Part shown: piece by piece, positions 1-6,751 of the stretch | Layout of the letters: each line of letters starts with the position of its first letter | Position numbering within the stretch: the first letter of the stretch is position 1 | Assembly: GCF_000482805.1 (NCBI RefSeq) | Contig: NZ_AXWT01000044.1 | Location: forward strand, 1 to 7,827 | Reading direction: 5' to 3' | Source: Deinococcus murrayi DSM 11303 | GTDB taxonomy: Bacteria > Deinococcota > Deinococci > Deinococcales > Deinococcaceae | DNA length: 7,827 bases | Notes under the pieces: generated by a model | The model's input: only the letters and a program-made list of their open reading frames with translations | The model's database searches: none | What the model was told of the DNA's origin: nothing | Program-made: the position numbers and the translations under genes

Positions 1-145
1 GGCTGTACAGGACCACCGTACGAGCCTGGATGACCGCCAGGACCAAGGCCGTGAAGACGACCAGGCGGCGGGCATCAAGAGGAAAGGCAGACCGCACGGC
101 GGTCTGCAAGGTATCGTGGGGGGGTCGGCTCCCAGGGGTTTTCAT
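1..145 (-). CDS. IS4-family transposase, N-terminal fragment (runs off window)
   Basis: The first 48 codons of a transposase begin at ATG 145-143 and run off the left edge. The protein is identical to the start of the right-hand copy at 7549 (MKTPGSRPPHDTLQ...). The segment DARRLVVFTALVLAVIQAR is typical of the N-terminal region of IS4-family transposases common in Deinococcus. The DDE catalytic domain is outside the window, so intactness cannot be judged. No Shine-Dalgarno sequence precedes the ATG. A TACGGT box lies 9 nt upstream, and the start codon sits in the loop of a 9-bp inverted repeat (124-171). The family call is recognition from memory. Confidence 0.8.
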   Translation of the reverse strand, partial: MKTPGSRPPHDTLQTAVRSAFPLDARRLVVFTALVLAVIQARTVVLYS

Positions 146-171
146 CGCAGAAACACCGTACAGGAGCCGAC
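124..171 (-). promoter_or_regulatory. Inverted repeat enclosing transposase start (left IS copy)
   Basis: The arms GTCGGCTCC and GGAGCCGAC (minus strand) are perfect 9-bp complements separated by 30 nt that contain the transposase ATG (145-143). In an RNA that enters from outside the element both arms would be present and could fold around the start region. This is the same structure as at 7523-7570. The regulatory role is inferred by analogy with IS10 and IS50, where such hairpins block translation of read-through transcripts. Confidence 0.45.
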
Positions 172-204
172 TTTCTGCTGCCCGTCACCCGTTTTGAAGA
201 GTAG

Positions 205-303
205 TCAGCTCAGAAACTCCCCAAAAAAGGCCCGCGCCGCCGCCTCGCCCCCGGCGGGCGCTTCCAGTTGCACGTGGTCAAGGCCGGAAATGAGGAGGGT
301 CAT
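205..303 (-). pseudogene. VOC/glyoxalase-family gene truncated by the IS
   Basis: ATG at 303-301 opens a short frame reading MTLLISGLDHVQLEAP, then a GGEAAARAFFGEFL segment. This is the typical beta1-alpha1 opening of vicinal-oxygen-chelate (glyoxalase/bleomycin-resistance) proteins, where 'LDHVQL' supplies the first metal-ligand histidine and 'ARAFFGEFL' the first helix. After about 31 native codons the reading frame enters the IS at 208 and stops at TGA 207-205, supplied by the IS end. Family members are usually about 120-150 residues, so roughly three quarters is lost or displaced. A TATTTT box exactly 6 nt before the ATG matches the leaderless promoters of intact genes in this window, so this was probably an expressed gene. 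The family call rests on only about 30 residues. Confidence 0.72.
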
Positions 304-309
304 GGGGAC

Positions 310-315
310 AAAATA
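310..315 (-). promoter_or_regulatory. -10 box TATTTT of the disrupted VOC gene (leaderless)
   Basis: TATTTT on the minus strand ends 6 nt before ATG 303-301, so transcription would begin at or next to the start codon. There is no Shine-Dalgarno sequence and no convincing -35 box. The promoter appears intact and may still drive transcription into the IS. Confidence 0.5.
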
Positions 316-418
316 GGGGTGAAGCTCCCGTCCACCTTGTTCGTTCCGTAGGGACAACTCTTTTCCCTCTTGGTCGAGGCTCAAGGTTTTCTGGCCGCCT
401 GGCCGCGCCCGCTTGCGC

Positions 419-424
419 TAGCCT
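419..424 (+). promoter_or_regulatory. Possible -10 box TAGCCT of the glycosyltransferase gene
   Basis: TAGCCT ends 8 nt before ATG 433. It resembles the TANNNT boxes of other lead genes here, although those sit exactly 6 nt away. No purine-rich ribosome-binding site precedes ATG 433. No clear -35 element was seen. Confidence 0.35.
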
Positions 425-432
425 GCCCAGCC

Positions 433-1530
433 ATGCGGCCCCCCTGTGCCCCCCGGCTCGTCGTTGCCGTGCCCGCCCGCAACGAGGCGGCGGGGATTGC
501 CCGCACCGTTCGCGCCCTGCTCGCGCAGGTGAACGGCAGCGGCCTGCCGCTTACGGGGTACGAAGTCTGGATGGTGGTGAACAACTCCAGCGACGACACG
601 GCGCAGCGGGCGGCGGGAGCGGCGGCGGGTTCGCGGCGGGTGCGGGTGGTCACGCTGACCCTGCCGCCCGGCCAAGACAACGTGACGGGGGCGCGCCGGG
701 CCGCACTCGACCTCGCGGCCCGGCGGCTGGGAGACGACCCAATGGGGGTGATAGCGACGACCGACGCCGACAGCGTGCCCGCCCCCGATTGGCTGTGGCA
801 CTTGCGGGCGGCCTTTGAGGCAGGGGCGGACGCCGCCTGCGGGCGCATCCTGCTGCGGCCAGAGGAGCGGGCGCGGCTGCCCGGTCCGGTGCGGCGGGTG
901 TACCTGCAAGACGCAGCCTACCGCCTGGGGGCCGAGCGCCTCACCGCGCGGCTTAATCCTGACCCCTTTGACCCCTGGCCGCGGCATCACCAGCACTTTG
1001 GAGCCAATCTGGCGCTGACGCTGCGGGCCTACCGGGAGGTGGGCGGGGTGCCCGACGTGCCGCACCTGGAGGACGTGGCCCTGATGGGGGCGCTGCGGCG
1101 CTGCGACCTGCGGATTCGGCACACGCCGCACGCCCGCGTGTACACCAGCGCCCGCCTCACGGGGCGCGTGCCGGTGGGCCTGAGCACCCAGCTTGCCGAG
1201 TGGCACGCGGACCCGGCGGCCTGGCGGGTGCCCGGCGGAGCCGAAATCGCCGCCCTCGCCCGCGCCGAAGCCGCCCTGAAAGAAGCCCGGCAACGGGGCT
1301 GGAGCGCGGCGCTGCCGGGGCGCTGGCTGGCCCCCCCCGCCGCGCTGCGCGAAGCGCTGCGGGCACCCACCCTGGGGCTGGCCCTCGAAGCCGCCCATGC
1401 GGCCCGCCTGCGGGCCGGGCTGTGGCAGGGGCATTACGCCCCGGTGCCGGTGGCCCGCGCCCTGACCGAGGTGCGCGGGGAGCTGTGGGCGGCTCAGGAC
1501 TGCGGTTTGCTCAGCACGTCAAGGCGGTAA
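433..1530 (+). CDS. Family 2 glycosyltransferase (GT-A fold, soluble)
   Basis: Predicted 365-residue inverting glycosyltransferase that moves a sugar from a nucleotide donor to an unknown acceptor in the cytoplasm. The N-terminal GT2 signature is clear: VAVPARNEAAGI (residues 11-22), VVNNSSDDTA (48-57), the metal-binding DXD within TTDADS (D111, D113), and HFGANLALTLRAY followed by the ED pair at 213-214, the usual catalytic-base position. The last 120 or so residues are Ala/Arg/Leu-rich, probably helical, and unassigned. No transmembrane segment or signal peptide is visible, unlike processive GT2 synthases such as NodC. An in-frame TTG at 370 would add 21 residues, but the conserved core begins just after ATG 433 and a TAGCCT box precedes that ATG, so 433 is preferred. 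The gene converges on, and overlaps by 37 bp, the methyltransferase of the opposing operon. Donor and acceptor are unknown. Confidence 0.85.
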   Translation: MRPPCAPRLVVAVPARNEAAGIARTVRALLAQVNGSGLPLTGYEVWMVVNNSSDDTAQRAAGAAAGSRRVRVVTLTLPPGQDNVTGARRAALDLAARRLGDDPMGVIATTDADSVPAPDWLWHLRAAFEAGADAACGRILLRPEERARLPGPVRRVYLQDAAYRLGAERLTARLNPDPFDPWPRHHQHFGANLALTLRAYREVGGVPDVPHLEDVALMGALRRCDLRIRHTPHARVYTSARLTGRVPVGLSTQLAEWHADPAAWRVPGGAEIAALARAEAALKEARQRGWSAALPGRWLAPPAALREALRAPTLGLALEAAHAARLRAGLWQGHYAPVPVARALTEVRGELWAAQDCGLLSTSRR

Positions 1531-2087
1531 CGCTCGTGGCGCTCGCCGCCCCGGTGGGTGAGCGGCGCGGGCGTGCGGCAAAGGGCGGCTTCGTGCACGG
1601 CGTCCCCAGTCTGCGGGTAGTCATGGACCGGGGGGGTCCAGTGGACGAGCACCAGGTCACCGCCGGGGGCGAGGCGCTCTAGAAGCACGTCGAGCACCCG
1701 TTCGAGGTCAGCGCGGCTGAAGTAGTAGCCCACCTCCGAAAAGACAATGAGGTCAAAGGGGCCATCTGGAGCCTCGCCGGGAAGGCGGCGGCGCTCGAAG
1801 GTCACGTTCGCGCGCTCCCGGTTGCGCTCGCGGGCGCGGGCGAGGGCCTGCTCGCTCACGTCCACGCTGACGAGGTGGTCGACCCGCTCCGCCAGCATCC
1901 CGCTGAGCACGCCGATGGAGCACCCCACCTCCAGGGCGCGGGTATAGCGTTCCTGCGGCAGCGCGGCGAGGGTGCGGGCGTACTTGGCGTGCTCGTACTC
2001 GCTCGTCTCGAAGTTCCAGGGGTCGGGGTTGGCGCGGTAGACGGCCTCGAAATAGGCATCATCCAGGGTTTCGTCGGGGGGAGTCAT
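1494..2087 (-). CDS. NodS-like SAM-dependent methyltransferase
   Basis: Class I SAM-dependent methyltransferase of 197 residues. The opening YFEAVYRANPDPWNFETSEY (residues 12-31) is characteristic of the NodS family, whose founding member N-methylates the free amino sugar of Nod factors. The SAM site is visible as motif I LEVGCSIGVLS (52-62), the acidic residue of VSVDVS (D76), FDLIVFSEVGYYF (111-123) and LAPGGDLVLVHW (139-150). ATG 2087 overlaps the deacetylase stop as ATGA, and a GGAGGA ribosome-binding site lies 5 nt upstream, which settles the start. It is the last gene of the ACAD-deacetylase-methyltransferase operon. Following a deacetylase suggests that the substrate is the newly exposed amine, but O-methylation is not excluded. 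The 3' end overlaps the convergent glycosyltransferase gene. Confidence 0.88.
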   Translation of the reverse strand: MTPPDETLDDAYFEAVYRANPDPWNFETSEYEHAKYARTLAALPQERYTRALEVGCSIGVLSGMLAERVDHLVSVDVSEQALARARERNRERANVTFERRRLPGEAPDGPFDLIVFSEVGYYFSRADLERVLDVLLERLAPGGDLVLVHWTPPVHDYPQTGDAVHEAALCRTPAPLTHRGGERHERYRLDVLSKPQS

Positions 2088-2803
2088 TGTTCCTCCGTGG
2101 GTCGAAACTCATGGTACGTCTCGGTGCCCCCCAGCGCCCGCGCGAGCAAGCTGGCGGGGAGAACAAAACCGGGAGATAGCCCCGGCAGCGGGCCGAGCTG
2201 GGTGCGGTGGGCCTGAATCGCCCGGCGCTTGGCCGCCCGCCAGGGCTGCACGTTCAGGGTGAGGGGCCGGGTCTCGCCGGGGCGGGGGGAGTCTTCCGGG
2301 CCGCCGCGCTCCTCCAGCCAGACCGTATAGGCGAGCATCCGCACACCAGGAAAGGCGCGGGCCGCCCGCAGCAGCGGGGTCCAAGCCGCTCGGTGGTCCG
2401 GGTGGGGGTCGCGTGCCCAGGGCAGCAGTAGGGTGCCGGGCGGGGCCTCGCCCAGGGCGGTGCGGGCACCCCGCGTGAGGGCCTCGCCGTGCCGACTCAA
2501 CTCGCCGTCGGGGAGGCCCAGGGTGCGGGTTCGCTCGGCGGGCACCCCCAGCGCGGCCAGGCCGGAGCGCCACTCCGCGAGCCGCGCCGCCGCCAGCCGC
2601 TCGCGGGAGCAAGCGGGCGAAGCCGGGTGGGACGCCCCCCCGTCGCTGAGGAGCAAGGCCCACACCTCCCGCTCCGCCTCTCCCAGCGCGGCGAGGAGGC
2701 CGCCGCAGCCCAGCGCCTCGTCATCGGGGTGGGGAGCCACCACCCACACCGGGCCGGCAAGCACTGCGGGGTCCAGCGGGGTTGGGGCAAGGGGAACCGT
2801 CAC
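2084..2803 (-). CDS. PIG-L/LmbE-family zinc deacetylase
   Basis: Protein of 239 residues in the PIG-L (LmbE-like) family, whose members remove N-acetyl groups from GlcNAc conjugates such as GlcNAc-PI, GlcNAc-inositol (MshB) or GlcNAc-malate (BshB). The zinc site is complete: HPDDE at 25-29 (His, Asp/Asp) and HPDH at 134-137. Supporting family features are LLSDGGASH (51-59), AEWRSGLAALG (76-86) and LGLPDGEL (95-102). The frame is open back to 2848, but the preferred start is GTG 2803: it overlaps the ACAD stop as GTGA and a GGGAGGAG ribosome-binding site lies just upstream. The upstream extension is low-complexity Gly-rich sequence overlapping the ACAD C-terminus. Translational coupling at both ends (4-bp overlaps) implies a shared pathway with its neighbours. 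MshB or BshB activity is possible, but this gene context is not that of mycothiol or bacillithiol genes. Confidence 0.88.
   Translation of the reverse strand: MTVPLAPTPLDPAVLAGPVWVVAPHPDDEALGCGGLLAALGEAEREVWALLLSDGGASHPASPACSRERLAAARLAEWRSGLAALGVPAERTRTLGLPDGELSRHGEALTRGARTALGEAPPGTLLLPWARDPHPDHRAAWTPLLRAARAFPGVRMLAYTVWLEERGGPEDSPRPGETRPLTLNVQPWRAAKRRAIQAHRTQLGPLPGLSPGFVLPASLLARALGGTETYHEFRPTEEQ
2091..2097 (-). promoter_or_regulatory. Ribosome-binding site of the NodS-like methyltransferase
   Basis: GGAGGA on the minus strand lies about 5 nt before ATG 2087, within the end of the deacetylase gene. It contrasts with lead genes in this window, which lack such sites. Confidence 0.65.
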
Positions 2804-3942
2804 CCCTCCTCCCAGGGGTCCTCGGCGTCCCCCGCCTCCAGCACCCACCCGCCGACGAGGAGCCGCGCTGCGTCGGGGGCGGGTTGCCGGAGGTACATTC
2901 GCAGGTCGCGCACCAGGCGTTCTGTCGGCTGCGGCGCGAGCAGACCCCTGGCCCCGACCGCCCGCTCCGCCGCTTCGCAGGCGAGGAGGCAGGCGTCCTC
3001 GGTCGCGGTCCGGGCGAGGGCGACATAGGCGAGCAGGGGGGCGGGGTCCCTCTCCGCTGACTGGGCCTCCGGCCAGCCCTCCAGCCGCCGGGCCGCCTCA
3101 CGGGTGAGCTGCCAAGCCCCCTCCAGCCGCAGGGCCACCTCGGCGAAGCGCAGGCGCTGCACGTCGTCCCCAGCGCGGCCTAGGCCCCGCAGCACCGCCC
3201 GCGCCGAGGCGACGACCGCGTCCGCCCCGCCGAGCTGTGCGGCGAGAAAGCGCAGCGCCCCCCCACCAAACTCCGGCTGGCGGTAGTAGTCGCCGGGCCG
3301 CCCAATCAGGTCGCCCGGCTCCACCCGCGCACCCCCGTAGTCCACCCGCCCAGAGACGGTCGCCCGCATCCCCAGCGGCTGCCAGAACTCCAGGTCGGGT
3401 ACGCCGGGTTCGCGCTCGGCGGGCAGCAGGACCATCACCCGGCCCCCCTCGCCCTCGGCGGGGAGAAGCGGGCGGGTGACGTACCCCAGTCCGGAGGCGA
3501 AGGTCTTGCCGCCGGTCAGGTGCAGGCCCCCCGGCTCCCCCTCCAGCCGCAGCCCCGGCCCGTCTTCGGTGTTCCACACGCCAAAGAGGTGGCCTTGCGC
3601 TGCGTCCTGCGCGGCGCGGGCGAGCTGCGCGGGGGTGCCGTAGCGCCGCACCAGCGCCAGCGCGTTGGCATGTCCCTCGTACACCCGCGCGACCGGGAGG
3701 CTGGCCCGCCCCAGCGCCCGCAGCAGCGAGAGCAGAGGCAGTCCGCCCAGCCCCCGCCCGCCGAGCGCCGGGGGCAGGGTGACGGTGAGGAGGCCCGCTT
3801 CCCGCAACGCCCCGAAGGACGCGGCGGGAAAGGTGCCGTCCGCGTCCCGTACGGCGGCTTCGGCCTCGATGGCAGCGGCGACGGGGGCCGGAAGGAGCGG
3901 GGCGGGCAGCCCCGCCCGCGGCCCGGAAGGGGGACGACTCAC
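2800..3942 (-). CDS. Acyl-CoA dehydrogenase-fold flavoprotein, atypical subgroup
   Basis: Protein of about 380 residues with the acyl-CoA dehydrogenase fold. The helical N-terminal part includes LREAGLLTVTLPPALGGRGL (46-65). The middle beta domain has GVWNTE (121-126) and TGGKTFASGLG (143-153). The C-terminal helical domain ends with RDLRMYLRQPAPD (345-357). GVWNTE lies where ordinary ACADs carry the FAD-contacting 'TEPxxGSD'. No canonical catalytic glutamate region of fatty-acid beta-oxidation enzymes is obvious. The C-terminal 'ERLVRDLR' pattern recalls ACAD-fold flavin monooxygenases and N-oxygenases (DszC, KijD3 groups), so oxidation of a non-acyl-CoA substrate is plausible but inferred. 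Start choice: GTG 3942 has TATCGT exactly 6 nt upstream. ATG 3969 and ATG 4044 are in-frame alternatives with poor upstream signals. It is the first gene of the three-gene operon. Confidence 0.8.
   Translation of the reverse strand: MSRPPSGPRAGLPAPLLPAPVAAAIEAEAAVRDADGTFPAASFGALREAGLLTVTLPPALGGRGLGGLPLLSLLRALGRASLPVARVYEGHANALALVRRYGTPAQLARAAQDAAQGHLFGVWNTEDGPGLRLEGEPGGLHLTGGKTFASGLGYVTRPLLPAEGEGGRVMVLLPAEREPGVPDLEFWQPLGMRATVSGRVDYGGARVEPGDLIGRPGDYYRQPEFGGGALRFLAAQLGGADAVVASARAVLRGLGRAGDDVQRLRFAEVALRLEGAWQLTREAARRLEGWPEAQSAERDPAPLLAYVALARTATEDACLLACEAAERAVGARGLLAPQPTERLVRDLRMYLRQPAPDAARLLVGGWVLEAGDAEDPWEEG
2804..2814 (-). promoter_or_regulatory. Ribosome-binding site deciding the deacetylase GTG start
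   Basis: GGGAGGAGGG on the minus strand lies directly before GTG 2803, inside the last codons of the ACAD gene. It supports the 239-residue start over the longer open frame and indicates translational coupling. Confidence 0.6.
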
Positions 3943-3948
3943 CCGCGC

Positions 3949-3954
3949 ACGATA
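3949..3954 (-). promoter_or_regulatory. -10 box TATCGT of the ACAD-deacetylase-methyltransferase operon
   Basis: TATCGT on the minus strand ends 6 nt before GTG 3942, matching five other lead genes here. This spacing is the main argument for choosing GTG 3942. No -35 box was recognised. Confidence 0.5.
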
Positions 3955-4059
3955 CGGCGGGCCGGGCATGGGGGACGATGACCAATCCGGCAGGCTTTTC
4001 TCATGTCGCAGGGTCGCCCCGCCCAGGCGGGCCGCAGGGAACATCTGGAGGCCGGGTGC

Positions 4060-4065
4060 TACACT
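4060..4065 (+). promoter_or_regulatory. -10 box TACACT of tRNA-Leu
   Basis: TACACT ends 9 nt before the mature tRNA 5' end, consistent with a very short leader. The same hexamer serves rlmB at 6752. No convincing -35 box was found 17-18 nt upstream. Confidence 0.55.
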
Positions 4066-4074
4066 CCGGCCTGA

Positions 4075-4161
<87 letters not shown>

Positions 4162-4168
4162 CGAAAAT

Positions 4169-4188
4169 GCCCCGCAGCGCTGCGGGGC
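4169..4188. terminator. Palindromic, probably bidirectional terminator
   Basis: A perfect 20-bp palindrome with arms GCCCCGCAGC and GCTGCGGGGC starts 7 nt after the tRNA CCA end and lies 20 bp from the stop of the opposing gene at 4209. On the minus strand it is followed by ATTTTCG, a short U-tract. On the plus strand the following GTTGTCC is a weaker tract. It probably ends transcripts from both sides. Confidence 0.7.
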
Positions 4189-4208
4189 GTTGTCCTGCCG
4201 AGCTTTAC

Positions 4209-4457
4209 TCACTCCACGTCAAAAGCGAGCACGCTGGCCTCGGACGTGATTTTGAAGCGGCGGCGCAGGTCGTCGATGACCCGGCGCTGCTCGTCGGTGC
4301 CCGCCCGGATGCCGTGGGGCACCTCGTCCGTAAGGTGGGGAAACTGTACCCCCTCCACCTCTACGCCGGGGCTGCCGTCCGGCAGGGTCACGAAGCGGGC
4401 GGGAACACTTCCGCCGGGAAGCACCATCGTGAAGTCGCGGTTTTGCTCCTGGGTCAT
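4209..4457 (-). CDS. Small hypothetical protein, 82 aa
   Basis: I do not recognise a named family. The protein (MTQEQNRDFTMVLPGGSVPA...) is 82 residues and soluble, with no signal peptide, membrane segment or cysteines. The first half looks beta-rich, with repeated hydrophobic/Gly-Pro turns (VLPGGSVPARFVTLPDGSPGVEV). The second half has an amphipathic, charged stretch (DEQRRVIDDLRRRFKI, residues 55-70) likely to be helical, then a beta-like SVLAFDVE end. Support that it is real: ordinary codon usage for the region, a TACGGT box exactly 6 nt before the ATG, and a terminator after the stop. It follows the zapE-like gene by 47 bp on the same strand but has its own promoter signal. Confidence 0.75.
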   Translation of the reverse strand: MTQEQNRDFTMVLPGGSVPARFVTLPDGSPGVEVEGVQFPHLTDEVPHGIRAGTDEQRRVIDDLRRRFKITSEASVLAFDVE

Positions 4458-4463
4458 GCCCCG

Positions 4464-4469
4464 ACCGTA
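4464..4469 (-). promoter_or_regulatory. -10 box TACGGT of the 82-aa gene (leaderless)
   Basis: TACGGT on the minus strand ends 6 nt before ATG 4457-4455, in the 47-bp gap after the zapE-like gene. No ribosome-binding site is present. Confidence 0.5.
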
Positions 4470-4504
4470 GCGGACGCAGGCGCGGGCAGGGGTGAGGGCA
4501 GCCT

Positions 4505-5521
<1,017 letters not shown>

Positions 5522-5534
5522 GGTGCCTCACGCC

Positions 5535-6230
5535 TCATCGGTGCACTTCCAGCTCGACCTTGAAGTTGCCCTGGCGCGTCTCGCTCACGACCCGCTTAAA
5601 GTCGATGCGGCCCAGGCCCTCGGCGCTGAGGCTGTCGCCCTCCTTGATGTCGCTGCTCGCGCGGGCGAGGGCACCGTTCAGCCGCACCTTGCCGCCGTCA
5701 ATGCCCTGCTGGAAGTAAGCGCGGCTCACGCCGAAGCCCTTGGCCCCCACCACGTCCACCCGCATGGACGGCACGACGACCTCGCGGGTCTTGGCTCCGC
5801 GCCCCGCCGCCTCGCCGACCTCTTCGACCGCGACCTCGCGCCCGCCGAGTTCGGTGAGGGCGGCCAGTGTCGGCGCAGCTTTGCCCGTCGCCGCCACCAG
5901 AAAGCTGCCCCGCTCCTCGCGCACGTCGCCGAGCTGGTCTTCGGGCAACCCCAGCCGCCGCAGCTGCACGCCGAAATCCTGGAGGTCCCAGGCGGGGCCG
6001 GGGCCGGGGGTCACCCGCAACACGCTCACGCCGCTGTCCACCTCCGGAATGTGCGCGGGGTAGAGGGTCAGAACCACCCGGCGGGCATCGGGAAAGCCGC
6101 CCGCGAGGACAAAGCGCAGGTCGTCGTCTTGCAGCAGGCGGCGGTCAATCTCGTCCCCGTCCACAAAGGGGGTCCGCACCACGCGCCCGCCCCGCGCCTG
6201 GGCCACGAGGGTGCTGAGCTTGAGCTTCAT
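5535..6230 (-). CDS. YlmH-type S4-domain RNA-binding protein
   Basis: Protein of 231 residues resembling YlmH of Gram-positive bacteria and the cyanobacterial PSII-associated S4 protein. The N-terminal domain has the family pattern RTPFVDGDEIDRRLL...VLAGGFPDARR (19-51) and QDFGVQLRRLGLPEDQLGDV (84-103), the latter matching the family's 'LGxxLxLGxxRxxxGDI' region. The C-terminal S4 domain runs about 154-215 (SMRVDVV, VSRAYFQQGIDGGKVRLNG, EGDSLSAEGLGR). S4 proteins bind structured RNA, and B. subtilis YlmH has been linked to ribosome-associated quality control on the 50S subunit. The frame is open back to 6719, but ATG 6230 is preferred because family homology begins just after it and TATCTT lies 6 nt upstream. 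It is first in an operon with the ZapE-like ATPase. Other bacteria carry ylmH near ftsZ; no ftsZ neighbourhood is seen here. Confidence 0.83.
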   Translation of the reverse strand: MKLKLSTLVAQARGGRVVRTPFVDGDEIDRRLLQDDDLRFVLAGGFPDARRVVLTLYPAHIPEVDSGVSVLRVTPGPGPAWDLQDFGVQLRRLGLPEDQLGDVREERGSFLVAATGKAAPTLAALTELGGREVAVEEVGEAAGRGAKTREVVVPSMRVDVVGAKGFGVSRAYFQQGIDGGKVRLNGALARASSDIKEGDSLSAEGLGRIDFKRVVSETRQGNFKVELEVHR

Positions 6231-6236
6231 GGGGCG

Positions 6237-6242
6237 AAGATA
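6237..6242 (-). promoter_or_regulatory. -10 box TATCTT of the ylmH-zapE operon (leaderless)
   Basis: TATCTT on the minus strand ends 6 nt before ATG 6230-6228. It lies in a 66-bp divergent spacer shared with the promoter of the 137-aa gene. No ribosome-binding site precedes the ATG. Confidence 0.55.
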
Positions 6243-6284
6243 GCGCCCGGCGCAAGGAAAGCGGCAGGGCCGGGGGCCGGGGGC

Positions 6285-6290
6285 TAGACT
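6285..6290 (+). promoter_or_regulatory. -10 box TAGACT of the 137-aa gene (leaderless)
   Basis: TAGACT ends 6 nt before ATG 6297. The 6-nt gap GCCGCC contains no ribosome-binding site. The box is 42 bp from the divergent ylmH -10 box. Confidence 0.55.
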
Positions 6291-6296
6291 GCCGCC

Positions 6297-6710
6297 ATGA
6301 ACGTTCACGACCCGCTTGGCCTGCCCGGTGCCCCGTTGGAGACCCACCGCGAGCTGATGGCGCTGCTCGCGGCTCAGGGCGAGGGGCCGGCCACCCTGTA
6401 TCTGATTTCTGACGGGCAGGCCGAGCGGGACGCCGCACGCTACGCGGCCCTGGTGACGTGGGGAGACGAAGCTGTGGTCACCGTGCCCGCCTATGGCCCG
6501 GCCTATGGCCCGGCGGGGGCGAAGGCACTGGCCGAGCTGGTGGCGTGGACGCAGGCGCGGGGCTGGCCCGTGCGCGAGACCGTGCTGAATCCCTCTGACT
6601 TGGTGCGCGTGCTGGCCGAACCCGACGCGGAAGAAGTGGCCCGCCTGACCGCCGCGAGCAACCCCAGCGACCCGCGCCTCTACGGAGCGCGGCCCCAGTC
6701 GGAAGCGTAG
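6297..6710 (+). CDS. Hypothetical protein, 137 aa
   Basis: No named family recognised. The protein is soluble and mildly acidic, with no signal peptide or membrane segment. Visible layout: a helical N-terminus (ETHRELMALLAAQ, 15-27); a beta strand with turn LYLISDGQ (34-41); a helix (ERDAARYAALV); a strand AVVTVPAYG; then two identical tetrapeptides AYGPAYGP (65-72) encoded by a perfect 12-bp tandem duplication; and a helix AKALAELVAWTQARG (75-89). The C-terminus is charged and ends NPSDPRLYG. A leaderless-type promoter and codon usage like its neighbours support a real gene. It is divergent from ylmH and 53 bp upstream of rlmB, which has its own promoter box. Confidence 0.75.
   Translation: MNVHDPLGLPGAPLETHRELMALLAAQGEGPATLYLISDGQAERDAARYAALVTWGDEAVVTVPAYGPAYGPAGAKALAELVAWTQARGWPVRETVLNPSDLVRVLAEPDAEEVARLTAASNPSDPRLYGARPQSEA
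6489..6512 (+). repeat. 12-bp perfect tandem duplication in coding sequence
   Basis: GCCTATGGCCCG occurs twice in direct succession (6489-6500, 6501-6512), in codon phase, giving Ala-Tyr-Gly-Pro twice. Identity at every wobble position suggests a recent slippage duplication. Confidence 0.9.
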
Positions 6711-6751
6711 CCGGGGCATCGGCGGCCCCGCGCTCCGGCGTCCCGCCGCCG

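Larger units (their letters stand above)
1..208 (-). mobile_element. IS4-family insertion sequence, left copy, 5' end only
   Basis: This is the reverse complement of positions 7486-7693, identical over all 208 bases by direct comparison. Identity stops abruptly at 208/7486, which fixes the element's end; the terminal bases read CTGACTACTCTTCAAAACGG inward from the tip. The transposase start lies 63 bases inside the tip and reads leftward out of the window. The element continues beyond position 1, so its other terminal repeat and target duplication cannot be seen. It has inserted into a VOC-family gene (205-303). Confidence 0.9.

Noticed and set aside
370..432. In-frame TTG extension of the glycosyltransferase
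   Set aside because: The 21 extra residues resemble no GT2 N-terminus; the conserved core begins right after ATG 433.
418..1434. 338-codon minus-strand open frame
   Set aside because: Antisense to the glycosyltransferase, composed of low-complexity Pro/Gly/Arg/Gln-rich sequence with no motifs; a G+C-driven shadow.
2804..2848. Upstream start for the deacetylase
   Set aside because: It adds a Gly/Arg-rich stretch lying inside the ACAD gene; GTG 2803 has a ribosome-binding site and a 4-bp coupling overlap.
4018..4031. CCCGCC-CA-GGCGGG hairpin upstream of the tRNA
   Set aside because: Short G+C palindromes are expected by chance at this base composition, and no U-tract follows it.
3943..4044. 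Longer ACAD starts at ATG 3969 and ATG 4044
   Set aside because: No ribosome-binding site or well-spaced TANNNT box precedes either, while GTG 3942 has TATCGT at the standard 6 nt. ATG 3969 remains a possible alternative.
6231..6719. Open frame extending the ylmH-like protein upstream on the minus strand
   Set aside because: It runs antisense through the 137-aa gene with no family similarity; it is a by-product of high G+C content.
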